From assembly GCA_039000515.1 (NCBI GenBank), contig JBCFYV010000876.1, positions 1-64,000 on the forward strand: DNA of 64,000 nt, in the 5' to 3' direction. The DNA comes from Timema cristinae. Lineage: Eukaryota > Arthropoda > Insecta > Phasmatodea > Timematidae. The stretch's first letter is position 1. Every line of letters begins with the position of its first letter. The position numbers were made by a program, and so were the translations under genes. The notes under the pieces were generated by a model. It saw nothing but the letters and a program-made list of their open reading frames with translations. It was not told where the DNA came from and did not search any database. Of this stretch, positions 11,633 to 22,734 are shown piece after piece.

Positions 11633-12753
11633 GTCTTACTACCCGTTCGGTTCTAATATATATTAATATTTAAATGAGAAGAGACTTATTTTAAATAATG
11701 GTTTAGGGTGAAATCACCTCACATGTATAATTTACTAGCAGCCTGATCAATTCTTCGTACTATATCAAACTATTCAAATTAAGCGGCTGCTAGAAGATTT
11801 ATGGGGACTTACATAGGGTCTGGCGGGATGAGCAACGACCGCCTCAATGCACCCAACATTTGCACGATTTATAAAAAAGTCTATGTCTATTCATTCGTAT
11901 TTAGCTTAGAATTGCTCGTAGCTGAAAGTTCTTAACATAAAGAATGACCACACGATTTAAGGCACTACTCTCGCAATAGACTAGACCGCTAAAGATGGGA
12001 GGAAATTGGGTTTTGATCCCTGTCAGATGTATTGAGGCTGGGTGTTTTTTGATACGTTTCATCTAAACTTAATCTTCCTGCTACCAAACACATTAGCGTA
12101 ATAAATATATACGTGTGACTAGGAATAAAGAAAAAATAAAACTGGATACATTGTATGGTTCAATTTTAAAAGTATATGCCGTAATAATCAAGTAGGTTTG
12201 GGCGTCACCAGATTGCACCATCGTTTACTAAACCAAGCTTATTCATTCGGTGCTAAGAGCGGTATGCGCGTCCATTTGTGCACGTGCGTGTACCCAAGAT
12301 TGCGTAACTACCATCGCGTCTTACTACCTGTTCGGTTCTAATATATATTAATAATATTTAAATGAGAAGAGACTTATTTCAAATAATGGTTTAGTGTGAA
12401 ATCATCTCACACGTATAATTTACTAGCAGCCTGATACATTCTTTGTACTATATCAAACTATTCAAATTAAGCGGCTGCTAGAAGATTTATGGCGACTAAC
12501 AGGACTTACATAGGGCCTTGCGGGGTGAGCAACGACCGCCTCAATGCACCCAACATTTGCACGAGTGAGAAAAGAGTCCATGTGGTACCCGCGTTTGCTA
12601 TTCATTCGTATTTAGCTGTATATGCCGTAATAATCAAGTAGGTTTGGGCGCCACCAGATTGCACCACCGTTTGCTAAACAAAGCTTATTCATTCGGTGCT
12701 AAGGGTGGTATGCGAGTCCACTTGTGCATGTGCGTGTACCCATGATTGCGTAG
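11633..12753. repeat. Interleaved large direct repeats in the left arm
   Basis: Repeat A: 11633-11867 and 12308-12564 are nearly identical (CTACCATCGCGTCTTACTAC ... CACCCAACATTTGCACGA), with a short extra segment in the second copy. Repeat B: 12172-12307 and 12618-12753 are nearly identical (GTATATGCCGTAATAATCAA ... GATTGCGTA). The order A-B-A-B indicates a tandem duplication of an about 680/450-bp block inside the element. Repeat A opens with CGTCTTACTACC(C/T)GTTCGG, which matches the 3' tail of the SINEs elsewhere in the window. A GTAGAGGGAGAGTGGAAAA piece of SINE body occurs near 12751 and 12894. Confidence 0.85.
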
Positions 12754-13153
12754 AGGGAGAGTGGAAAACACGAATAGTTTGTCAAGTTCAAACGATCTGG
12801 CACACACGAACTCTAGGCAGTTTAGCAGCACGTACGTGCTTAAGTACTAATTACGCTAATAGATCAGAAATTGGGAAGTGAGCACGCATTTGCGTAGAGG
12901 GAGAGTGGAAAATACCGCTAGTTTACATAGATGAGAGTCCTAGAAAGTATGTACGAGCACCGCTAATATCGCGAGGGTATTTGCTAAACAAAGTGTACCT
13001 GCAGTTGCACGTAGCGCTACGTTGAGCCAGCTCGTCTGTTCTCGTCAGTAGGTAGGAGTGGTCTAACAAATAACGGGATTTGCAAAGGGTCTTATGGACA
13101 GATGTGTGTTGAGCAACCGCAGCCGATACAGGCGGCATGGTCTTTGAAGAGAG

Positions 13154-13159
13154 TATAAA
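13154..13159 (+). promoter_or_regulatory. TATA box of the three-exon element gene
   Basis: GAGTATAAATGG lies about 70 bp upstream of the ATG at 13225, with no intervening ATG. A start site about 30 bp downstream would give a short leader, the layout also seen at the other two promoters in this element. Confidence 0.6.
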
Positions 13160-13224
13160 TGGCCCAGAATTCTTTACAATCGCTCATTTCAATTTGCATC
13201 AACCACCGATTAGCAGCGATCAAG

Positions 13225-13955
13225 ATGAGTTTCGAAACGTTGGAAAATTGGTTAAATTCAGGTAAAATTTTTAAACTTCTTGTGTGTTTTAATGGCTGAC
13301 TATTTTATTTATTAGTCTTTGGGGTACCATGGGATTTTCTTGTTTTATAGACTTTGGTGTATAGATGGATTTTATTGTTTTTAATAGACTGGAAAACCGG
13401 TTAAATTCGGCTATGTTTTAATTAGTTTTGTATATTTTAATGGTTTCTAATTTGAAAATCATGTCAGGGTGTACAGCGGTATTCTCTTCTTCTTTGTTAG
13501 ATGATGATGAGCCCATGACGCTTGGCGAGCCGGCGGAACCTGTGGATTCCAATAGCCTGGACCAGTTGCTGCACTTTACCGAAGACGGATTTGCAGAGTG
13601 GATGGCGACTGGTCCATGAGTAATTAACGGCCTACGATAGACTTGCCAGTGTGTTTTTTTCTGTAAATGGTAATTCTTATGTATTTATTTAATTTCAGAA
13701 TACTGGGATCCATACGGGCTGGATGAAGGCCTTCTGGGCAGAGTAGCGACGGGTGTGCTGACAGCTACCCAACCAGAGGTGCCCCCTCCGGGCTGTGCCA
13801 GGCATGACGTCGCTGGCATCCTCAGGCCTGCCCCACCGACCTCGCAACACCCCTTGGCAGCCTCTCGACGTCAGCCCTATCGCTTGCGACCCTCTACGGG
13901 GACGGAAATGCGCCCCCCTCTGTTTGGATGGGTTTGGACACCCTCCATCGGTTGA
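13225..13955 (+). CDS. Three-exon gene of the Polinton-like element, product unknown (about 134 aa)
   Basis: Three exons fit one reading frame: 13225-13261 (37 nt, donor GTAAAA), 13501-13611 (111 nt, acceptor TTCTTCTTTGTTAG) and 13699-13955 (257 nt, acceptor TTTAATTTCAG, stop TGA). All junctions are phase 1 and the total is exactly 135 codons including the stop. The second donor (GTCCAT) is not consensus; a better-looking GTAATT lies 7 bp later but would include an in-frame TGA. The product starts MSFETLENWLNS. Exon 2 is strongly acidic (DDDEPMTLGEPAEP, then LLHFTEDGFAEW). Exon 3 opens with YWDPYGLDEGLLGRV and turns proline- and arginine-rich (RRQPYRLRPS). There is no known domain or transmembrane segment. 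An acidic start with a basic tail could suit a DNA- or capsid-binding protein, but function is unknown. Intron 1 contains a degenerate echo of the exon-1 end near 13390. Confidence 0.5.
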
Positions 13956-14544
13956 TATGTAAGTACAGTCTACAAGTAGCCACTAGCCTGAAAATATACT
14001 ATATGTGTAGCTCTCTCTCTCTCGCTCACGGAAACACCATTATATCGGCACTAGATCGAAACCTTTTGTCAGCTGCTCATTTCAAGGAGATTGTACTAGT
14101 TCGTTTAGTATACAAGAGAATACACTTGTTTACAGCTTAAAGCAGGGAAAACTATATTGCGACTTTAAACAGTTATTAAAAAATCCTACATAATTTCACC
14201 CCCACACGTCTTAGTACCTGTACGATTTATACGCTAAAAAACCATACTGAGCCAATAGGGGGAGTCCCTGGTTCAATTCCCGGGCATAAGCGAAAATACA
14301 GGTTTAGTCATTAAAATAATTGCCCTGACTGGTATTTTGTACATGTTCATTTCCCATTCAAAGGCAGAAAATTATGCATGACATTTTAGATATTTATTAA
14401 ATTCACATTTCACCAAGAGTAGACACAAATCTGTACACTTTCATTTATGACGGGTGTGTGTGTGTTTATTGTAAACAAATCCATTGGAATAGTACTCAAT
14501 TTAAAAAATAAATATTATAGATTCCTTCATCAGCGTCAAGTGTA
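13956..14544. other. Non-coding DNA between the small gene and the repeats
   Basis: AT-rich, with a tRNA B-box-like piece (CCCTGGTTCAATTCCCGGGC near 14266), which I read as a SINE or pseudo-tRNA remnant. No gene is seen. Confidence 0.5.
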
Positions 14545-15010
14545 TTTAGGGAGGTTTTCCATTCTCACTCCTTGCATAATGCGTGTGCACTTCCTCTAAT
14601 TTTGTGTTACAGTATTTATTATGTCAAAATATGGTCTAACATTAAACGATATTTTAAGTTGTATATAATATTACTTAGGAATTTATGTGGGAAGTTTTTT
14701 CTAATAGATTTTCCATTCTCCCTCCTTGCAAAATGCTTATGCACTTCCTCTAATTTTGGTTTGGAGTTTAAATGACTACTTGGCTTTGTGTAAATGTTAT
14801 TTATTATGTCAACAAAATATAGTCTAACTTTAAACGATACTTAAAGTTGTATTTAATATTACTTAGGAATTTATATGAGAAGTTTTTTTCTAATAGATTT
14901 TCTATTCTCCCTCCTTTCAAAATGCTGGTGCACTTCCTCTAATTTTGGCTTACAGTTTAAGTGACTAATTTGCTTTGTGTAAATGTTATTTATTATGTCA
15001 ACAAAATATA
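14545..15010. repeat. Tandem repeat built partly from SINE body
   Basis: Two to three direct copies of about 150-190 bp. Each contains TTTTCCATTCTCCCTCCTTG (14705) or a close variant, CACTTCCTCTAATTTTGG, and TGTAAATGTTATTTATTATG. The first two segments are recognisable variants of the SINE body (CCACTCTCCCTCCATGCAAA...CACTTCCTCTACATTC). The last recurs on the other side of the polymerase, at 20415-20440 and 20605-20630. Confidence 0.75.
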
Positions 15011-15065
15011 GTTTCGCACCCTAAAATTTTATTTAATAAAACAGTTGTTTCTGAATAATTTATCT

Positions 15066-15215
15066 CTGCGGTGTGTTGGCTACAGCGTTGGTTTCGTGTA
15101 TAGCAAGACGGTCGCGGCCAGAAAAGTTCGAGGTTCGAATCTTACCACAGTAAACTAAGAACGTTTTTTTCACTCTCCCTCCATGCAAATGCTGTCTCAC
15201 TTCAGTGAATGTTGG
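15066..15215 (+). repeat. tRNA-derived SINE, 5' part
   Basis: The tRNA-like head has an A-box-like stretch (GTGTTGGCTACAGCGTTGG) and a B box (GAGGTTCGAATCTTACC). It is followed by the SINE body (TTCACTCTCCCTCCATGCAA). Orientation is plus and the 3' part is lost. It lies inside the Polinton-like element, so it is younger than the insertion or was carried by it. Confidence 0.7.
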
Positions 15216-15459
15216 ATTCATCTAAAGCATTTATTTAACATATTATATTAATACCGAAAGTATTATACATTTTAAAGAAAAAAATACACACATGTTTATA
15301 ACAGTGCTTACTTTGACATGTGGCGGTGTGTGATATAGTTGAATTGGAGATCGTAAATGGAGGGACAGTCCTCCCACCACCACTGGCTACTAGTCCCCTA
15401 ACCACACTGCAGGAGCACCGCTATCGAGCCTAGGAGACGGTGCTCGAGCCCCAGCTGCG

Positions 15460-18400
15460 GTGCAGGAGACTGGGATCGTGGTTGTCCCTCAACAGGGATT
15501 CAGTGGCCCGGTAAATCATATAGGCGGGGCATTGTCAAATGGCGTCCCTCTTCGTATCGTAGAAGAGAGGATTAAACAGTTGAAGCGTTTCCTTTATAAT
15601 GGTAGAGAAAATACCGTACATCTTGGTGCTCCAGCAAGCGATCGTGACGCATTAAGCTAGCTTGAAGATCAAATTACTGAATTGCTCCATCGGTTGCAGG
15701 ACCATGGCTTAGCGCCGATGATCATGCCGGTTTACTTTTGAATAGCACTGACTTTACGCTGAACCCTGTGTATGTCTCATTTAGGCGAGCAGATCAATTA
15801 GACGCTCGAGTTGTGCTTGATAACATAAGTCGCTTTTTGCAAAGCAATAGTTTGTTTTTGAGTACAGAACCACTGTACGTTAAACTGCACAATTTTAGGA
15901 GCCTCACGGGAGTGGTCCTTATTGTGATAAACTCTCTCCCGCAGGCACATATAGCCGTAATAACAAAGGGATAATTACGATTCAAAATGGTGACATACTT
16001 TGCCTTGCCCGTGCCTTGGTTGTCGCCAAAGCTATATGTGATAATAAAAGAGACCCAGTATGCATGGATGTGAACACCTTTAGACAAATCAAAATGGGTC
16101 ATCTTATTCAAAAACTCAAAGCAGGGGAACTATGCCGTGATGCCCGTGTGAATCTTTTGAAAGGTGGTGGAATAACTGAACTGAAACAATTTAAAACATA
16201 CCTCACCGAATACAAAATCTCAGTGTTTAGGGAACGTCGGAGGAGACGGGTCCTATATGAGGGGCCTACTCCCTCCGAACATTCCTTTAAAGGAGACATG
16301 GATTTATGTTTTCACGACGATAAGAAAACCCATTTTGATGTCATAACATCCTTGACAGCCGCATTTAAGTGCTCGTACTTTTTCCGCGAATGCCGTGTGC
16401 CGTTCAACACAAAGAACGAGCACAAGTGCGAGTCCACGTGCAAAAAGTGCCACGCTAAAGCGGTTTGTAGCGCAGCCGATCTGTGGTCTGTAAAGACTAG
16501 ACGCTGGTTCACAAACCACACGTGCTTTGAACCATAAACGTCCCGGTTTTTGCAGAGGTCACAGGTCGGTCTGTGATGTCACCAAGGTTTGCAAGGTCTG
16601 TGGGCAATTTTTCAGTTTGGAAAGAGCAGAATATTCACACAGGTGCTATGAGGCTTTTTGTAGAGTGTGCGATTCATATCGTCCTTTTGGTTATTTCTGT
16701 TATATGAAGCAGGACCCATCAAAGCCGTCACTGGAAAAGAGCAATTTCATGTTTGTATTCCATTTTTTGAATGCAGGCAAGAAACTCTTCTTCAAGATGC
16801 GGCCGGCACGTACTTTCACGAACCTAACCTATGTGTGGTCGCAGACGTGTTGCAGGGCCTGTGTTCATATAGATGCAAATACTATCATTGCACTGAATGT
16901 GGGTGCGATAGGACACACATATTCAAGGGTGATAACACAATGGACCCAATTTTTTAAATCTATTGAACAAATTAAAGCTTCAAAATTTAAGGATATCACC
17001 CTCCTAGGCCATAACGCAAAATCCTATGATGGAAATTTTATTTTAAGTTATATGATGGAGGTAAAACTATGGACTCTAGAAATTATAATGAACGGTGGGA
17101 AAATCATGTCCATGCGTTAAGGGCCGCCCCACTTTATTGACTCGCTGAACTTTCTCCCGATATCTTTGTCCAAAATGCCCAAAACATTCGCCCTGGACGA
17201 GTCTTTGGCCAAGGGACATCTCCCACATTTTTTCAATAAAAAAGAAAACGCGGGGTATACGTGGCCATTGCTGCCAAAGAAGGACTACGGCATCGGCGAG
17301 ATGTCAGTTGAGGGAAAGGAGCACTTTGAGAAGTGGTATGATGCATTGGTCAAAGAAAAGTATGTCTTTGATTTTAAACGCGAGTTGGAACTGTATTGTG
17401 GGAAAGATGTAGAGATCTTACGGAAGGCCCGTTTAAAGTTTAGAGTCATGCTCATGGAGAAATAAAGGTGGATCCTTTTAGAGAGGCGTGTTCGATAGCT
17501 GAAGCGGCCATGTTGGTTTACCGCCGAAGTCGTCTTATTGAGAATACTATCGGTACTATCCCTATCGGTGGCTATCGGTGTGCAGACCAACAGTCGCACG
17601 TCGCTGTACAATGGCTCTGCTGGGAGGCCCATCAACGTGGTGACTCTATTCTTCATGCGGGTAACAGCCGTGAGGAATATTTGTTAGGGCGACGTGTAGA
17701 TGGCGTTGTTAAAGCTGAAGATACCACCACCACCGCCTTTCAGTTCTGGGGCTGTTATTCGCATGGGTGCCCTCTCTGTTACCCTGACAAGAGCATCCCT
17801 ATCAAAAATAGTCCCCTGAGACCATGGAGACACGCTATGAAGCGACCATGGATTGTTTGGAAAAGTTTTAAAACGCCGGCTACACGGTCGTAGAGATGTG
17901 TGAGTGAATAATTAATGCGATGAAACGCACAGACAAGGACTTGCAGCAATTTGTACTCCAGCACGAGGTGTATACCAAGGAGCCTCTCAGCCCCGTTATG
18001 CATTCTTTGGCGGGCGTACAAATTTTATCAAGCTCTTCCATGAAGCAAACCTTTCTTGGTGGGAGAAGATCAAGTACTTGGATGTGTGTTCATTGTATCC
18101 TTATGTTTGCAAGTAAAAAAATTACCCAGTCGGCCACCCCTAAATTCACTTTGAACCAAATTGTCCGTCAATAGATCAAGTAGAAGGCATTGCCAAAGTT
18201 ACAGTGACGCCTCCATGGGATGTATTATTGCCCGTATTGCCTACATGGATGCACGACAAGTTAATGTTCATCTTATGCAGGAAATGCGGGGAGGAGAAAA
18301 TCCATGGCGCGTGTCAGCACAACGGCAAAAATATTGCTGGTTGACAGGCGTCTGGGCGATTGAAGATATCCGGAAAGCCGTTGAGAAAGGCTACACCGTT

Positions 18401-19383
18401 GAAGCAGTACACAAAGTGTGGGAGTACAATGTAGCTGTTTACGACCGTTAGACACGTTCTGGCGGATTGTTTCACGGGTACATTGATACTTTTTTGAAAA
18501 TTAAACAAGAAGCCAGCAGATGGCCAGAGGGGTGTACCTCACAAGTGGAAAAGTTAGCATATATTCAAAATTATGAGGAAAGGTAAGGGGTAAAACTCGA
18601 TTTCGACTCTGTTTGTAAAAACCTTGGTCTCCGCACTCTGGCTAAACATTTTTTAAATTCACTATGGGTAAAGTTTGGGCAAAGACCCGATTTACCACAC
18701 GTAGCCGTTGTTAAAGACTATCAGGGCATCCACAAGTACCTGACGGATCCGTACATAAATATGGACAGCGTCATTGATGTAAATGATGAGGTTATGTTCC
18801 CCAATTACAAGGATGTGCTGACGCGTTGCGCCCTAACACGAGTGTGGCGGTGGCGTTCTACACGACTGCTATGGCTAAGTTGCACTTATACAGCATCCTT
18901 GAACAATTTGGGGACCGCGTTTTGTATCATGAAACAGATAGCGTTCTATTCATCGAACCCCCCGGCGATTGGAGTCCACTGACCGGAGACTTTTTAGGTG
19001 ACCTCACTGATGAACTTCAGGATTACGGTCTGGGAAGCTACATTAGCGCCTTTGTATCTGGCGGTCCCAAGAATTACGCGTACCGAGTTTGTGTTGGTGG
19101 CGATCATGCCAAAACAAAAAAGGTGTGCAAGTTTGGCGGGATCACCATAAACTATGGCAACCGGAACTATGTTAATTTTGACGTTTTGAAAGCGATGGTC
19201 ACCGAACAGGCCTCGGAAAGATACATACAGATACCGCACAAAATTGTAAGAAAAGGTCTTGCGACTGTATGTACCGTTTCGCAGACTAAAGTCTACCGGC
19301 CCGTGTACACCAAACGTCCAATAACCGATGATTTTAATATGTTCCCGTTTGTGTATCAGAGTCCTTTTAAACGTACTCGCTAA
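15460..19383 (+). pseudogene. Protein-primed type-B DNA polymerase (Polinton/adintovirus PolB), multiply frameshifted
   Basis: The remains run over about 3.6-3.9 kb, near full length for the family (1,100-1,250 residues), but are split into ten or more frames by indels and stops. In order: an N-terminal segment (15738-15970, ISRFLQSNSLF); a region with LCLARALVVAKAICDN (15990-16050); Cys/His-rich metal-binding motifs (CSYFF...CESTCKKCHAKAVC, 16370-16470; CKVCGQFF and CRVCDSY, 16590-16680); the Exo II motif HNAKSYDGNFIL (17010); palm motif A YLDVCSLYPY (18075-18104); motif B LAKHFLNSLW (18641-18670); motif C YHETDSVLF (18925-18951); stop at 19381-19383. Two catalytic sites look altered. The Exo I acidic motif reads FFECRQE, lacking the aspartate of DFE, and motif C has ETDS instead of DTDS. 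15460-15660 may be an upstream extension or a separate short ORF. It would replicate the element from a terminal protein primer; this copy cannot. Confidence 0.85.
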
Positions 19384-19985
19384 GACTAAAAGGTGATTAT
19401 TTAGACGTGCTGAATAATCATCTTTTTTTTTCTTTCACTCTAGACAGTTCCACTGACATACCATTTTTCAAAGATTTGAGATTTTTTAAAATATTTTTTC
19501 TGATTTAAAACAAGCATATTTTTTAATTTATTTTATGCACCCGGGTTACTTTTTTATATATTTTTATTTGCCAGTATAATCCTTCCCCTACCTGATTTTT
19601 TATAGTCAATTAGTTGTTTGTATATTTGTATATATATATGTATATATATGTTTGTATATATATTTATTTTAAATCTATTCAAATATATAATAAACTGTTT
19701 GTATATATATATTTATTTTCTTTTAAATTTGAAACCGTCTCTATGTGTATATCATATTTAGTACCGAGACCACTATTCCCTCCTATATTGTAAATATTCA
19801 CACTTTACTTTTCACTGTGTGTAAATAAATATTGTAAAAAACAGTTATGTTTATGCTAATAAATATATATTGTAAATATTCACAGTATACTTTACACTGT
19901 ATGTATACTTTTTCACGATTTAAATAAATATTGTAAAAACTGTTATGTTTGTGTATTAACGTCTACGCTCAAACCTCTCTCCTAT
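19384..19985. other. AT-rich non-coding stretch after PolB
   Basis: Rich in TATATATTTA and TGTAAATAAATATTGTAAAAAC runs that recur two to three times (19800-19945). Several AATAAA-type motifs near 19826-19860 could serve as polyadenylation signals for the polymerase transcript. No coding frame is seen. Confidence 0.55.
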
Positions 19986-19987
19986 CC

Positions 19988-19995
19988 TATAAATA
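19988..19995 (+). promoter_or_regulatory. TATA box of the PolB-like mini-ORF
   Basis: CCTATAAATACAAGC lies 60-67 bp upstream of the ATG at 20055, inside a stretch with GCTTATATAGCTTATAAGC dyad symmetry (20000-20018). The layout matches the TATA boxes at 13154 and 22729. Confidence 0.6.
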
Positions 19996-20054
19996 CAAGC
20001 TTATATAGCTTATAAGCTCAGTCTGCACATTCTGATCACTCATCAACTACAAAA

Positions 20055-20216
20055 ATGACGAAGCATACGCTATCAGGAATTGCATATGTAATAGTCGATT
20101 CCGAAGGTAAATGTGCGAAACCTCCAGTTGTCTATAGAGGTGATAATGTTGTGGATACCTTTCTTCATAATCTTGTTAAAGAAGAAACCATGATCATCGA
20201 GTGGAAAACCATCTAG
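20055..20216 (+). CDS. TATA-driven mini-ORF resembling a fragment of another PolB lineage, truncated by a SINE
   Basis: 53 codons from an ATG 60 bp after a TATA box. The segments [33 protein letters not shown] recall a conserved block (S/CGxxYxVV...YRGxxxxxxFxxxLxxEE) found in the large Polinton-like PolB genes of arthropods. The PolB at 15460-19383 has no such block and looks like a different clade. The last five codons and the stop come from a minus-strand SINE that begins at about 20199. The frame does not resume after the SINE, so the original 3' part was deleted rather than just interrupted. It may be a remnant of a second polymerase, or a small gene that shares this motif. The similarity is recalled family pattern, not a search result. 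Confidence 0.4.
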   Translation: MTKHTLSGIAYVIVDSEGKCAKPPVVYRGDNVVDTFLHNLVKEETMIIEWKTI

Positions 20217-20325
20217 GAAATCCACGCCCAGTTCACCCGACCGAGATTCGAACCTCGATCTCCCTGTCCTCAGCAGTCGAGCTCAATACGCAAAGCGCGT
20301 TAACCAACTACGCCACCGAGGCGGG
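20199..20325 (-). repeat. tRNA-derived SINE, 3'-truncated
   Basis: The reverse complement starts CCCGCCTCGGTGGCGTAGTT (A box), has B box GAGGTTCGAATCTCGG, and runs into the body ending TAGATGGTTTTCCACTC. It lacks the usual 3' tail (GGGTAGTAAGACGCGGTGCT), so the junction with the mini-ORF is a truncation or recombination point. Confidence 0.85.
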
Positions 20326-20815
20326 TTTTTGTATATGTTAAATATATTATATCAAAATATTTTTTACGAACATTAAATTTCTTTGTTGTTTAAGCGGATA
20401 ATTTGTTTAGTGTAAATTTTATATATTATGTTAGCGTATATAGTTTCATATTTAAAGCATAACAACATATTATTTTAAAATAATTTCAAGATCTTCATAA
20501 GTGGATTACTTGTGATTTTTTTGGTAAAGTAAATATATTATTATATCAATAATTTTGCGAACGTTAAATTTTTTGTTGCTGTTAAAGTAACTAATTTTGT
20601 TTTGTGTAAATGTTATATATTATGTCAGCATTTATAGTTTCATATTTAAAACGTAACAACATATGAGGATCTTGAAATTATTTTAGATTAATAAGTGTAT
20701 TACTTGTGATTTTTTGTAAAAGTAAATATATTATTATATCATTTTTTTTTTGCAGACATTAAATTTCTTTTTTTGTTTAAGTGTTGTGTGAATAAATATT
20801 ATAAAAACTGTTATG
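20326..20815. repeat. AT-rich tandem repeat, about 2.5 units of about 200 bp
   Basis: The blocks TAAATATATTATATCAAAAT, GAACATTAAATTTCTTTGTT, TGTAAATTTTATATATTATG and TAACAACATAT recur at about 200-bp spacing. The TGTAAATNTTATNTATTATGT block is shared with the repeats at 14800-15000 in the left half of the element. Confidence 0.75.
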
Positions 20816-21074
20816 TTTGCGTTTTAACGTCTACACCCTCTATCTCTACTATCATAGAAGCTACGTCTCAAACATTATGGACAAAATACTTTATCTCTGG
20901 GTAGCAACCTAAGTCACTACAACAATGTTGCCATCTTCTTCATGTCTTTGATTCTCCAACCGACTTATTTAAGGGGTTAAAAATAACATTTTATTGACAG
21001 TTTTTGATTGACAATCAGTAATTGTTTAATTTAAAACATTCATAACAACAACAAGGATCAATATTATTTAAATC

Positions 21075-22675
21075 TTTTGTCCAATACATATAAAATACAT
21101 CTACCATCTATAAAATGAGTAGGAGCCAACTCCAAAAGGAAATGTTGAGAGGCGCTAGAATGAATACTAACAATGTATCCACAGTTTTCACCTGGCAATC
21201 TTACTCTTCCAACAAACTCAAGCACATTAACATTCGGTTCTCTTCTGATAGCACAATGTTACAACTTTTGTTATTCACAAGTTCGTTTAAGCACTTAACA
21301 CGGTTGTATTCCTCAGGTATAACGCACTGCACAATACCTCCTCGTCCCAACAGGCATCCTTGTGAGCAGCATTTGGAGGTGTTTGATGACATTGATGTTT
21401 GTGCCGAATAAGATTGTAGACCTTTGCGTAGGATCCGCAGCATTTAAATGGCATAATGTCAATTGTAAATGCAGCATAAATAAACACTCTCGCTCTACTC
21501 TCAAACTGCGTTCCTCTCCTCTCACCTTTTTCAAAATATCACCGGTAGCTCCGATGACACCAGCAGAGTGCTACAAACACCTGAGCACGTCCAGTTTATT
21601 AATTCACTTTTAAACATCACACTTTGTCCTCCGAGATATACCATAACGCGTACCTTAGATTTAAATCGCTTACAATCCAAATAATAGATTGACTGTGGAA
21701 GGAAAACGTTACCGAAACGACCCAGACCGAGTATGTAGTCGTTGCGCGTTTCACCTATAATTTTAACATTTGAATCATTTTTGTACATTGTTAAATCCTC
21801 AAAATTTACGGGTTCTTCGGACTTTACCTCCTCCGGTGGTGCTGGTGGGCACGCTGGTCACTGGTAGGTAGACGACTCTGGTTGCGGGTACTCGGGCGAC
21901 TCTGATGCCTGGTAGGTAGACGACTCTGGTGGGTACTCGGGGGACCCTGCGGGCGGCGGCGTCATGAAGGGCGGTGACGGGTGGTGGAAGGGTGGTGGTG
22001 GAGGGCTTGGCAACACAGCCACAACATCTCTTTGCGGGAATTATACACTGCGAACGTCATATCACTCATGTAAGTCTCTTCGATTCTCTTGTAGGGTAGT
22101 ACTTCTATCGCTCTTATCGTGTGACAGGTAGAGTCGCAAAACTCGATATAGCCTCGCTCCTATATTTTGTAAATTACATGTCTATCACTCACCGCCACAC
22201 TGTGAACATTCTCCACAGTCATATAGGCACGCCCCTCAATCGTATGACCCACGAACATTAAATTAATATAGCCGGTTCTAAGCATGGTGAGCATACCAGA
22301 GAGCTAAACGTGCTGTAGGGTCTACGATGCACATGTATTAACCGCTCCGCTGCCCGATGTTATCGTTGTTAACTGCACCGTCTCTTAAACGCGTCCAAAG
22401 TTAACAATGGTAAGTGAACCGGGTTTCACTCCGGCGCAGGTAAATACCAGTTTTTCTGTATTTAACTCACACACGTCTTCATCTGTAAGAGTACCAAAAC
22501 GACAAGGTTAAAATACACAAAACTCGCCGTCTAGTTAGGCTATTAGGCGTCTCCTGAACTTTGTATTGACCGCTTTTAATTTATCCACTTAGTACCTTTG
22601 ATCTACGGTTAGATCACACAATTTTACTGTCTGCATGGCGTCGACAATATTTACCAGCTGCTGTAACTTGTGCAT
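21075..22675 (-). pseudogene. Minus-strand gene of the Polinton-like element, degenerate; structural role possible
   Basis: It reads leftward from ATG at 22675, about 55 bp after a TATA box on the minus strand. The N-terminus is MHKLQQLVNIVDAMQTVKLC. Protein-like segments continue in shifting frames with scattered stops, for example YINLMFVGHTIEGRAYMTVE (about 22265-22206) and IEFCDSTCHTIRAIEVLPYK. Next come a proline/serine-rich linker (about 21830-22010) holding a duplicated SPEYP..ESSTYQ unit, then LGRFGNVFLPQSIYYLDCKR (about 21720-21660), then LPGENCGYIVSIHSSASQHF near 21165. The about 1.6 kb of conceptual protein has no catalytic motif I recognise. Position, strand and beta-rich composition would suit a capsid-type gene of a Polinton, but that is inference; it could be an unrelated accessory gene. 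At least six frame breaks or stops make this copy non-functional. Confidence 0.5.
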
Positions 22676-22728
22676 CTTGAACCGTTCTATAAACGATTAT
22701 AAATAGACAACCAAGTGGGCACCCCTCT

Positions 22729-22734
22729 TTATAG
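22729..22734 (-). promoter_or_regulatory. TATA box for the minus-strand element gene
   Basis: On the minus strand the sequence reads GGCTATAAAGAGG about 55 nt upstream of the ATG at 22675. A second AT-rich candidate (TATTTATAAT) lies closer, at 22697-22706. Confidence 0.55.

Noticed and set aside
21115..21411. 98-codon plus-strand ORF in the Polinton-like element
   Set aside because: It overlaps the minus-strand gene remnants, which show better protein-like segments; it is treated as a shadow frame.
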